Below are positions 22,640 to 33,628 of a stretch of 64,000 nucleotides of DNA, in pieces. The position numbers were made by a program, and so were the translations under genes. Under the pieces are notes generated by a model. That model had not been told where the DNA came from. It did no database searches and saw only the letters and a list, made by a program, of their open reading frames with translations. Every line of letters starts with the position of its first letter. Positions within the stretch are counted from its first letter, which is position 1. Source of the DNA: Platerodrilus igneus (taxonomy: Eukaryota; Arthropoda; Insecta; Coleoptera; Lycidae); NCBI GenBank assembly GCA_036346225.1, contig JARFIW010000003.1:3404501-3468500 (forward strand). Reading direction: 5' to 3'.

Positions 22640-23345
22640 GTTCAAGTGATACCTTCTGCTCTTAACATTATTTTTGGATACGTTTTAATAGGAAGCATTC
22701 CGCTATCGCCCGCTTCTGAAGTTACTAGTTTGTTTTGTATGGGTCTATTTCTGACGTTTCTTATTATATCCCGCACCATTGTGTTGTGAAACCAGAAAAT
22801 GTAAGAAGCAAACTACGTATAGGGTTCAACCTTTCCGCTAAAACTCTATCGCGATCGTTCTTAAATGACCATTTACTTATTGGGCTCAAGCTTCAACGAG
22901 ATATTACCCCAATTTTGTCTTTCGTCTTTCTTCATGTGTTATTACGACAGATTCTCGTCTGATGTATAGACAAATCCTTGTTAATTCTGATCAGCGTGAA
23001 TATCAAGAAATTGTTTTACATTCTTCTCCTGATGAGCCTATTCAGGACTTCAAGTTGAATATCGTTATCTATGGGGTAAATGCCCCATTGTTTTGCGATT
23101 CGCATTCTCTTGCAGATAACTTGAGACGAAGGAACTTCCTTTCTTTGGTTACCTTCGCCCTTCGCAACCATACCTATGTTGATGATATCGCTGCAAGTTT
23201 AGGCTATATGGAGTCAATCTTGGCTTTGTGGAATCAACTAAGCGCTCTTTTAAAACTTGTTGGCTTTGAACTGCATAAGTGGTCTAGTAATTGTCCGCAT
23301 TTACTAAAGGATCTTCCCGCTTTGCAACATTTCGCACTATCTTGA
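22640..23345 (+). pseudogene. BEL/Pao reverse transcriptase remnant
   Basis: The frame at 22962-23345 reads MYRQILVNSDQREYQEIV, HSSPDEPIQDFKLNIVIYGV, then HTYVDDIAASLGYMESIL with the YVDD active site at 23175-23186, then VGFELHKWSSNCPHLL. This is the diagnostic BEL/Pao string from RT palm to thumb. The upstream fingers are in other frames. It carries frameshifts, but the catalytic YVDD is intact. Confidence 0.85.
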
Positions 23346-24389
23346 TCCTTTGCCGATCCTGACACTCATGTGCTAAAAGTTATAAATCTTCAAGGGAATC
23401 CAACCTCAGATACCTTTTGTATTCTAGTTCATTTCACAGTGTAGCGCCTGCACCAAGCGAGACTTACTTTCCAACTTAGCCCGTATTTTCGACCCTATAG
23501 GAATTTCATATCTTTCAACCTTTTTTTGTAAAACATGTAATTTAGCATTTGTGAACTTTGAAAGTTGCCCCACTTCGTACTCTGTCTTTATCTAGGCTTA
23601 AACAGTTAGCCGCAGCTTTGGCCTTGAAACTATTAAGATTTTTGTTGGTCTGACGCCATGTTCTTTCTTTTTTGGATTCGTTCCCTACCGCAGCGATGGA
23701 GTACATTCGTCGCCAATCGGGTTTCCTATATTCAGGAAAATACTACCCACGCTTCTTGGCATCCTATTCCTTCCACTAACAATCCTGTCGGAGTCGACTA
23801 CGTGATTCGCTACCTTCCGACTTGTATCATTGTTCTTTATGGTAAGCGGCAGTGCCTGCCTTGCATCGCTCCTTCGATGCTCATAGTTTACTGATTCCGT
23901 CTTTTAATTCTTCAGAAGTTCTCATTGAGGAGCGTTCTATTCTTAGATTGAAATGATTTTGGAAAATCATTAATCTTCTCAATTTATTATTCGCATTGTT
24001 GTTTCGACTCCTCGCTTTATCCATAACATGTAAAATCCGTGGGCGAAGTACATTGGATCTTTGTCATCTTTTCAGCTCCATACCGTTGTGAACCCCGTGA
24101 TTAAATACACTCATCAGACTCACTTTTATATTGAGTTGGACGCCATCCAATCCAGATCAGTTCTAAAAATGACTTTCGCAAATTATCCCCCTTTATTAAA
24201 GAGGGAATCTTATGGGTTGATGGTCGCCTTATCCTCCGACAGAAAATATTCCGCTCTATTGCCTAATAAAAGTCGCTTTACGGATTTGTATATCAATTTT
24301 GTTCATCTGAAATACCTCCACGCTAGTGTTCAAATGATTGATTTTATCGTTTGTCAAAGTTTTCGGATTGTTTCAAGTAAACAGTCCAT

Positions 24390-25175
24390 TTGTGGAGTTA
24401 TGAGTCAATGTGTGACTTGTAAGAAGACTGATTCTACTGCATTGCAACTCCCTATAGGCCACCTTCCTGCATGCTGAGTCGCTTAAACCAAGCCCTTTTT
24501 GATTTCGGGCGTTGATTTTGCTGGCCCCTTCTCTACTACTACGTCGGAAATACAGGAGCTTAGCTGTTGATAGCATGTTTATGTCTCTTTACATACATCT
24601 TGAATTAGTTTCTGATTTGTCAACCGACGCCTTTTTAGCTGCTCTACGCAGATTTATTGCCAATCGTCCCGGGTGTAATCATCCCTACGTGACTGCGGTA
24701 CAAATTCTGGGGTATTTCTTTGGTAAATCAGCTGCCGTGAAAGTTATCTTCCTCGCTTCCTCACACTCCCGTTAGCAGTGACTCTAAATACTTGAGTTGC
24801 CTGATATCAGGTCACTTTCTGACTTTGGCTCCTTTAGTCGTTATTTCAGAACTATTTTTTCTGATCTTCCGATCAACCGCTTGTTTCGTTAGCAATTGCT
24901 TCAGCGAATTAATCAAGATTTCAGTTCACGGTGGTCTAAAGACTATTTGCATACGCTCCAACAACGGTCCAAATGGCACAAAACGTCTCCGCAGATTCAG
25001 GTGGATACCTTAATGTTAATTAAAGCCGATAACATCCCACCTCTTTGATGATATCTTAGACGCGTTGTTGCGGTTCATACAGGAGACGATGGGGTCGTTA
25101 GGGTTTTTACTCTCAAAACCGCACAAAACGAGCTGATGCGTCCTCTGACTAAGTTTTGTCCTTTACCTTCATTGT
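24390..25175 (+). pseudogene. BEL/Pao integrase remnant
   Basis: Cys pair CVTCKK followed by LPIGHLPAC (zinc-binding end), then HLELVSDLSTDAFLAALRRF (about 24590-24655), a SDNGP-like remnant (frame near 24950) and finally VVAVHTGDDGVVRVFTLKTA and LTKFCPLP at 25065-25173, the conserved C-terminal end of BEL/Pao Pol. Multiple frameshifts. Confidence 0.8.
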
Positions 25176-25324
25176 AGATTTTTCTTTATCTTTCGTCGTA
25201 TAATTTTTGTGTTTTAGTTTTGCTGGCGTATACATTTCCTTATATACACGTTTTCTCGTATTTCTTTTTTCTCCATTATCACCCTTTGAGTTAGAATAGC
25301 TTCACGTGTTCTTTTGTTTCGCCT

Positions 25325-25650
25325 AAGCCCAAACTTCGTGATTGGGTTCGTACTTGTCTTAAAAGTGCTAAAGTGTCTTCTGGTAGGCTGTATTACCTAC
25401 GTCGTCGCAATGTTATTCATAATTCATGTGACATGGTTTGGAATAAAAATCACATTATATCAGACAAAGCTAGTTATGTGGCTTCAAAATTAACTAATAA
25501 ATTTCTTGGTACATTTCGGATTAGAAATAAGATTATATCGGTAGCATATAGTTAGAGGACAACAACGGCAAGCCTATTGGGTTCCATCATGTCAAGGATC
25601 TCAAACCTCATACAGGGGTTGATGACGATCTGGATAGTGACTAATTATGC
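25325..25650 (+). pseudogene. Ty3/Gypsy integrase C-terminal fragment (different family)
   Basis: Reads RLYYLRRRNVIHNSCDMVWN, HIISDKASYVASKLTNKFLG and, after a frameshift, GKPIGFHHVKDLKPH. It aligns in order with the intact integrase at 8690-8910 (YNLRRRDISF, KVLSSASDKF, GKWHVKDLKP) but is clearly divergent. The N-terminal catalytic part is absent. It directly abuts the BEL/Pao end. Confidence 0.75.
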
Positions 25651-25679
25651 CTACTGGTGGCAAAGGAAACGCGATTTCT

Positions 25680-26509
25680 TTGGACAAGGGGAGGAGAGGT
25701 GGTGTGTTACAGGTTTATTTTATTCTATACGGGTTCCTACAGTTTACTGCTGGATGATTACGTTTTCATGGAGACGAATAACAGTAACTTCGATCACAGT
25801 TTGAATATTTGGTAGTTCTTGTCATTTTTCAGTTCTGGTTTTATTAAGCATCATCGTTGCACGTGATTTTTAACTTAAAAATTTGTTTATCTAAGGTATT
25901 TAATGTATTCATTATGCTAGTTGAAAAATAATTGTATAGATTAGTATAATATGTATACAATTGTTAGTAATTTTTATCTTTAACTAGATTTTAAAGCGTT
26001 TAGGTGTCGTTACATTCTCGTATGTGCGCCACTGCTGATGTTTGACCTAGTCTGTCCTTGCATTTCTACGCTAATAACTTTCTGATTTTATATTGCAATA
26101 CTAACATTTTTTAAAGCGCTTTGCGTGCGGTTATAACATTGTGCGGTGTCAACTGCCAATTGGTTAAAATATCCTGAAATTAAGTTTTTACAAAGAATCT
26201 TTCAAGCTGTAAGTGGGATTGAATGACACTTTAATGAAATGGATTCTTAGAGAACATAGTGTGATCTGTCGCCAAGTCCAGAATTCTGTAGGTTTAATAG
26301 AGCTTTCAGGCCGTTGATTGTGGCTTTTCCGTTTGGGATTCTTTCATTAATACCTTATTTAATTGCTGATTCCGTGTTGGATCTGCTGAAGTGGCACGGC
26401 GAGTCTGGATATTTGGACTCTGGAATTTGGCGATTATCCTAGAGGGATGTAATTACTCTGGTGACGCCATCGTCCATATACATATTTTTAGGCTGTTATT
26501 TGAATTATT
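25680..26509. other. Unassigned stretch with a purine tract
   Basis: AAGGGGAGGAGAGGTGG at 25686-25702 followed by TGTGTTACAGG could be a PPT and LTR start downstream of the Gypsy fragment, but I found no partner LTR. The rest is AT-rich without coding signal. Confidence 0.3.
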
Positions 26510-26539
26510 TGGTGCAGCGGAAAAAAAGTTTTACAGACA

Positions 26540-26680
26540 GCACTAGGCATCCTTTCAAAGATCCTCCGTTCGTAGTACTTTTCGTGGATCTATTTGCAGA
26601 TCCTTTCGTCGATTTGTTTGCAGCTCCTGTCGCTGTTACTTTCACATCTGCTGTTGGAGCTCCTTTCATGTACTCATTTA
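26540..26680 (-). repeat. Short degenerate repeat, possible leader/gag of an antisense Gypsy
   Basis: Repeated GATC(C/T)..TT(C/T)GT(C/A)GAT(T/C)T..TTGCAG words encode periodic peptides on both strands (minus: AANKSTKGSANRSTKS). It lies downstream of the minus-strand PBS at 26844. Coding status unclear. Confidence 0.35.
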
Positions 26681-26750
26681 TTGAGAAGTGAAATACACAT
26701 TTTCGCAACATTTCATAAAAACTACAACTTTATCTACGTTATGGTGTACA

Positions 26751-26881
26751 AATATCGACCCTAACGTTAGGCGTCAGTGTAACAATCGACACCCCAAACG
26801 TTGGGCGTTAGTGAACAATCAAAGCCCCATTGCTTTGGGCGCCAGTAAAACAATCAAAGGTGTTATGCGCCAATAAAAAAC
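26751..26881 (-). repeat. Tandem ~33-bp PBS-like repeats
   Basis: Four consecutive units on the minus strand: one with TGGCGCCCAAAGC (26844-26832), others reading AACGCCCAACGTTTGGGG, TGACGCCTAACGTTAGGG and TGGCGCATAACACC, each joined by (G)ATTGTTNAC. The first is a good Gypsy PBS; the rest are variants of it. Confidence 0.6.
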
Positions 26882-28742
26882 TTCACCCTTATAGTGAAGG
26901 GGAATCGACAATCTTTCGACTAAGCTAGGGGTCTATTCCTCGGGTAGAGCTTTTGAAAAGTGGTCGTGGGTTTCAAAACACCAATATTGTTTTGTATACT
27001 GACTCTCAAACAAAAATAGGGAGATCAAAAGAGGCGTCACCAAGTCCTGGAATTGATAAAGCACGGGTTGCCCTAAGGGAGAACTTGGAAATGCTCATGG
27101 GAAAAAGATCGCTTTTACTGCGAACACGCAGGATCTAAAAGAAAACAATGTTATTATATAACGAAGGACGCAAGAAATACACTCTTGCTACCTTATACTA
27201 TAAAGAAAAAATAGTAGTTATTAATACCTATAAGTTAAACATAAATAGCAAGAGGAAATTTAAAAATCACGCTTCTTGGAAGCATTGTTTAGTACTTCTT
27301 CATTGTATCCTACCAACAACTTTATTCTTTACCAAAGGGGATATATTCTCTTTTAACTTATTTATTCCTACCTTTAAACGCACTTGTCCAAAATAAAACA
27401 GTTGTTCAATTAAATCAAATGATGGTTCTTTAATAAAATTTACCTTTTTCTGTTTTAAAATTTATATACAAAAATGTACACTAAAAAACGTGGTCTAATC
27501 TTAAAGACTCAAATATTTAACTATGAGAATTTTGATAATTTCTACTAGGAATCAAAATGTCAACAATGAATTAAACATGCTCGTAAAGTTTTTAAATACC
27601 CAAAATATTTGTTATATATTCAAAGCTAAATAAAATTAGTTTTTATAATCACTTTATGTATTACCGAACTTGAATGAAATACTTTTCCGGATTAACTAAA
27701 AAAACTAATAATCTTAATTATTTGCAGTAATATCAAATGTAAGCAATTATTTATACAATGAAATCCAAACAATAAAAGTTCTTACGATTTTCCCGTAAAA
27801 CAAATTAAAAAATGTTACCATTTTAGTTATTCAGAACAGCTGTTGCAAGTCAAGTCCTTAGGCTAACGCTTACCTTAGCAGCTGGTTGTACTTTGAAGTT
27901 TATTGCAGCAAATACCTTGTTGAGACCACATGTGCTATCCTGCGATTCTTGGACAAACAAATGACGTCAGCAAACTTTCTACATCTGAATCTTACAAAAC
28001 GTATGCTTGAGCTTTCTTTTTGAACTAATGACAAATGAAATGCATTACAGCGTATTATACTGGACCATTATAGGGAACCATTTTCATCAACTTGTTGTGC
28101 AATCCATCGAAGTAAATCCAAACATAAAATCAATCCATAAAACGAGTTATTCAATGTGCAACATTTTGACTCTTTTTTAACTTATCTTAAAGCGAGATTA
28201 TTTAACGGTAAACTGAGAAATTAAAACGTGATATATGAACTTGTAAATTCTTAACCTTATAAATTGTGATTTAGTAAAATTAAAAAATTGTAAACGTGTC
28301 AGTTATCGTTATAGGTTAGTTATAGATATCGCTGAGCTATCGGTATAGGTGAGCGCGTTATCAGAAACAAACAAAAGTGCATTTTGCACTTGACTATACT
28401 GACACATTTAAGGCGAGGCGTAGATCACTAGCTCGGACCTTATTAATACCCATGATGCGTCTAACTGTAGCGAGTGGTCGAGCCAGACTGATCCTTCTGT
28501 CGACCAAATGCGCACAATGCACTAAAATAGTCTGACATTAGAAATGTAGTTCAAATAACCAACGCATACGAGTAGAGCCTATATTATTATTATTAATTAA
28601 TATATGATTCGTGATTGGACTATACAGTAGTGATTTGAGCATTTATTAATTTTGTGAAATTAATTGTTTATTTGAATAAACAATACAGTGTATTGTATAT
28701 TTAAATTTATAAACTTATATAATCGTCAAAAAAATTGTTACA
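26846..28742 (-). repeat. Antisense Ty3/Gypsy LTR, related to but distinct from the 5062 family
   Basis: The minus strand starts TGTAACAATTTTTTTGACG at 28742 and ends just before TGGCGCC at 26844. Near its 3' end (minus of 27115-26915) it shares ordered blocks with the intact LTR: GCGATCTTTTTC, CCCTTAG, GACTTGGTG(A/G)CGCCT and AGCTCTACCC.AGGAATAGACCCCTAG. The length, ~1.9 kb, is also similar. No downstream gag-pol follows, so it is a solo or truncated copy. Boundaries are approximate at the 3' end. Confidence 0.65.
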
Positions 28743-28801
28743 ATGGTACACTTAACTGATTCTGCACCGCTACAACTCTTGTCAGATTTTACCAAGGAAT
28801 T
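28743..28801 (+). CDS. Possible first coding exon
   Basis: ATG followed by 19 open codons (MVHLTDSAPLQLL and SDFTKEL) and a strong donor-like GTAAGT at 28802. Length, phase (2) and the L..L...(K)EL pattern resemble first exons of insect CRAL-TRIO proteins, and a CRAL-TRIO gene lies downstream on the same strand at 57660. A 29-kb intron with a missing second exon would be required. It may equally be chance sequence next to an LTR. Confidence 0.25.
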
Positions 28802-28802
28802 G

Positions 28803-31800
28803 TAAGTTATTTAGTTAAAGAGATAACTAATCACTTTTATCGATTGTATGTATGTTAATAAAGTTAATTACTTGTAATATTTTGTAAAAAAATGTTATTG
28901 ATTAATTATGTCAGGGCTTATTTTCTAGGCTCATATAAATTATATTTTTAATTTGGCAATTAGTCACTACTCTATTTGGTTATATGTATCTATATGTAAG
29001 AATGAATAGATTTAATTTGAGTTGACTTGTGGTTGCTTTCGATACTGTTAAGCTCGCCAAAAAACCCTCCTGCTCCCAATATTACTCATTGTTCATGGTC
29101 TCATGCTCTAGAAAGGTCTATTAATTGACCCTTACATGAATTTAGCTTTCTTAAATTGACCGGTGTAATAATTTTGGCAATAATTTGCCGTTATAGCAAT
29201 TTGCCGTGTAACATCCTAATTGGCCCAATAGGCATTTAGTTAAAAAATACTTAGTACATCAATGCTAGAAATTAAACCAATTTGAAGTTTCTTGCTAATT
29301 TGCGGATAATATAGTGAGCTTCCTTTTACGAAAAGTCGGTATGTACGATACGCATTAACGCTAACACTCCTCTTTACTTAATAATAATAGGTTCCACACA
29401 TTAGTATTATCATCAACCATAATTATCAAATAAAAAAAACCAAATAAACAGCAAATCACGCTTATAAGTTCTGTAACACAATTTAAACTACTTTCAGTTT
29501 TTGGTTTGCTTAAAATTCTATCGACCTTCAAGGCAGAGATTGCTGCCAGTATAAAATGCAGCTTTTTATGTCGCTGAAAGCTCTTTAACACTGGCAGCTT
29601 TCACACTAACTAGTGGTATATCACTTTTGCGTCTTTTCTTCCGCGTATGAAACTCCGTTCTTTTATTAACAGTTTTAAGTATGAATATGATCACTATTGT
29701 ACCTGTTTTCAATGTCTGATCGTTACGTCTCGATTGAAACTGCAAGTCTCTCCGGATGTCTAATATACAATAACCTTATCTGATCGCTTCCTCTTTTACT
29801 ATCCGTGGGTTTTATAAGTTTTTTCCAGGGTCATTGGATGCTGCTTTCGATCTCACAGATTGTGCATTTGAACTATTTTTAATGTCGTGGTCAATGTGTA
29901 GCAATATTTTGTAATGTTAACTAATAGACAGATCAATTGATTAATTAAATTTCAATAACTTGCATAACTTATAGGAAGAATTCCATAATAAATTACTTTT
30001 ATATTTTAGTAGCATCCCGTATAATAAAAACCAGGTTTAGAAATAGCTTAAGGCTTAAATATTATAAATTCCAGCGGTTGTCATCATAATTTAAAGCTCT
30101 ACCCTTGCAAATCAAATACAATAACCCTTTTAAAGCTTATGTCGGTTATAGATTAAAGAATTTGATAAAATTAAATGATATAGTACCTTTTAACGTAAAT
30201 AAAGAAAAGCAATTTTCAGTTGAAAAACTACTTAATATTTTTGTTGATCGACAGCGGGTTATAGAAAACGAAACATTATAAATAGCCAAACTATTTCCCA
30301 ATTTGATTTGTTTAAAGATTGCAAGTAATTTTAAGTAGTCTGGAGACATCCATTGTATTTAAAATCCATTTCGGTTCAAGTGGGTTAATCGGTCTTTTGT
30401 TAATGGCAGACCACTGTCGCCAATAGGTATGGTCCACAATTAAGAAGATACAAAATATTTAAACCCTTAGAAAAATAATTGCTATCCCCGGATTCTCATC
30501 TTGAAAGGGGTTGGATTTGGTTTCTAAAATCTTGTTTTTTTTTGGAGGTTCTGTTAAGTTATTGGATAACAGAAACATGACGTAAATAATGGTTAGAGTA
30601 GGGATTAATATATAACTTAAGGCTTTAGCCAACAGAAAAGGGATTTCAATGGGGTGTTCCGTTCTAAAAAGGTAAAAACGTAGCCACAGAAGTTCGCGGG
30701 TAGCGTTCTCCTGCAACACAGATGAGAAATTGCACTTAGTATTACGATAGTGAAATTGGAAAGGAGTAATTAACTCTTCCAGTTCGCGAGGGTTACTCTC
30801 GTATGTTCGCGGATTTATAGTGATATAAAGTAAATAATAAAAAGCTTGTATGCGTGTGACGCACAAGTTAAATTATCAACAAGTTTCTGCCGGGTTCGTG
30901 TGCCATTTGAATTATTTAATAGTTGCAAAGATCCAGAGCAACAAGCGAGATTCTCTCCCCCATTTTAAGAGCTGTTCTGCGGTTGAAGGCAAGCCATCAA
31001 ACAACTGATCATTTTTAGTAAGTAAGTTTTTATAGTTAAGTTAGCATGACCAATTCTTAGTTAATTTATTTGTTAGGACGTTTTGGCCATAAACCGCAGG
31101 ATTAATTTAGTGTAAAATTTATAAGATAAGTTTCTTCCATATAAAGTGTTTGGGAATTACTTATGTACGCAAAATTATCATAATTCCATATTCACCCATT
31201 CAATTAAATGTCTAAATTAAAATCAATGAATGCAAGAGGTTCACGTTTATTGCTCTGTTAATTACATAGTTTTGTTTGCCGTTGATTAAGTCAATAGTTT
31301 TATATTTTTTTTATTATGAAAGTTGCATAAGTAGTCAAAAAGTTAGGAATTGATTAAAAGATACAATTGTCCTCCTTGGGATGACAAGTCTCTCAAGGTT
31401 TTGCACAAACATTTGGACATTTTCGACTTATCTGGCGCATTTGGTAATTGTCATTAAGCCACAATATTTATGAAAGGTAAGTGCCAAATTTTGTTGTAGT
31501 ATATTATAGATTAATTTAACCTTTTCTGCAAAATTTTAACCCTCTATATAATCCACCACTTTCCGCTAGCTAGTGCCGGTGCCCTCCCTTTAATTTTTGT
31601 TTTACAGGCCGTCCACATTTTATAGTTTTAATGAAAAATATATACTTAGCAGCTTTTCCGCCTGTAACAAATGTCGTTCGGTCCGTGTGAACCCAAACTT
31701 TGTTTCACGACTTTATATTTAATACCGATGGCTGCTTCATTCCGTCGTCTCTACACATTAATTGGGTACTTTCTAGGGTGTATTGCACATAGTTTATGGT

Positions 31801-32597
31801 TTCTTTATCTCCGTGAATTTGTACAAGTAACTTTATTATTACGGTTATTTTCTTGTTTTCTATCTGTAATTTTTTCCTAAATTATACGAAGAGTTGTAAG
31901 TATTGATAACTATTACTGTTTGTATTGAATAAACTAGGCGTTTTCCTACGCATTTCTTCATTTTAATTTAATATTGCATTGCAATGCCAACGTTAGTAAA
32001 TGTAAACTGCTTACGTTTCTAAATTTTAGAGGCTGTTTCCGTTATAAAAACTAATTTGACTAACTAAAATTAATAAACTCATTTCTACTACCTAACGTTT
32101 GCTTAAGTAACACGCCAGGGTTAGAACTAATTAACTTTAAATTGAGTTTAAGGAACATATTAACGACATTGATTTTAAGAAATGATCGTTGTTGTACAAG
32201 TAAATTGTTACCTCGTTTTAGTTTCTGCATATCATCGTTGCGCTTCCAAAAAGCGCCATGTGTTTTAACTAACATTTTCCAGGAGAAACATAAAACATTA
32301 TAGAAAATGCATTTTACACACGATTTCCTTAAGGATTTTTTTGTTCAGTTGCGATTCCATGGCGATTATTAATCCATGCAATAATTCAAATTCAGCTCCA
32401 AACTGCATGAGTTTTAGAACAAATTTGGTGTCAATGTGCACATAGCGCTTATCAATTATTCTATTTGTTCACATAGCGCTTTTTACATAATATAAAACAA
32501 TATAATAAAACAAACTAACATAAACCCATGAATACAATATTTTATTATTAACAATATTATCAAATTGGAAAATAATTCAAAACGAATAGTAAGAACA
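28803..32597. other. Long unassigned AT-rich region
   Basis: No recognisable family in either strand. The longest frame is antisense 30459-30866 (135 codons), with a hydrophobic stretch around LSYILIPTLTIIYVMFLL and no known motif; I would not call it a gene. Its right end may be the 3' flank of the transposon interrupted by the Polinton. Confidence 0.35.
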
Positions 32598-32603
32598 CAT
32601 CTA
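32598..32603. repeat. Polinton target duplication CATCTA, left
   Basis: Identical to 49660-49665 on the other side. Confidence 0.85.
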
Positions 32604-33298
32604 AGTAGATATAATAGGTTCCTTCTAGAACACTTCGATCCTCACTCGATCGATCCCCCCACCCTGCCTTCTATTTCGCAGTTGTTGAGGTGGTGTGCCT
32701 TGTAAATTCTGACGATCCTCAAGACACTTCTGGCGCACATCGTTTTCACTGGATCACCGCCCCCTCCTACCCCTTTCTGCTTGCCTACTAGTTGTAGGGT
32801 GTTGAAGGGGGAAGGGGGTCTTATGACAATTCTTACGACTCATATGAATTCTTCATTATGTTTATCGGCTGTGCGGGTGTCCTAATCAGCATTTTGCGGG
32901 CTAGAAAATTTTTAACGATTAGGATATATAGGCAGATATAATTAGCATCGTGAAATTACATAGGATTATTTAGCACTATTATTTTAATATTATAATTTTA
33001 CTTTTATACATATATCATTTTAATATTAGACTAGTATAAGTGTGTTCTTAAATTTTAGAATTAAGTTGACTACATAATTGGACTTATATACATATGTCTG
33101 TGGAAACTTTATTAATAAATGAAATAAATGAAATTATGTTTATCGGCTTTGCGGGTGCCCCATTTGGCATTTTGCGGTCTAGAAAAATTTTTTAACGATC
33201 CTCATGACTCGTATGAATTCTTCATTATGTTTATCGGCTTTGCGGGTGCCCCATTCGGAATTTTGAGGTTTAGAAAAAATTTTAAAAAATTTTAAATC
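32604..33298 (+). repeat. Polinton left terminal inverted repeat
   Basis: Inverted copy of 48961-49659. It contains three internal copies of an ~85-bp motif (ATTATGTTTATCGGC...TTTTGCGG.CTAGAAAA) at about 32857, 33133 and 33222. Confidence 0.92.
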
Positions 33299-33628
33299 GA
33301 GCTAACATATGCACTCAAAATTATATGGCATAGGTATGGGTAATCAAAATTGTAAAGGGTAATTGTTTCCGTTCTCTGGGATCGGTGATTGAGCACAGAA
33401 ATAAAAATAAACTGCAATATATATGGAAATAAAAATTTATTAGACAATCTATACACAGTAGTAATAAATTCTTTGTATATATCTATATTTACAATAATAT
33501 TATCATTGTACATGTTTTTAGGCTAAACATGTATATACATTGTGACCCTAAAACAGTCACGTAATGTGTACAACTTAAATCCGAGCAATATATACAACTT
33601 ATAAACTAAGTAAAATAAAATCTATTAT

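Larger units (their letters stand above)
21130..25175 (+). mobile_element. BEL/Pao retrotransposon remnant (gag-pol, no LTRs found)
   Basis: Domain order gag, protease, RT, RNase H region, integrase and integrase C-terminus is complete, but dozens of frameshifts and stops break it. No LTR pair, PBS or PPT was identified. The left edge is about 250 bases from the palindromic element and the right edge runs into a Gypsy integrase fragment. Confidence 0.85.

Noticed and set aside
26505..26711. Small gene with Ala/Lys/Ser repeats on the minus strand
   Set aside because: Short degenerate repeat readable on both strands. Kept only as a repeat feature.
30459..30866. 135-codon antisense frame with a hydrophobic segment
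   Set aside because: No family match that I recognise, no supporting context, and length not exceptional for a 4-kb region searched in six frames.
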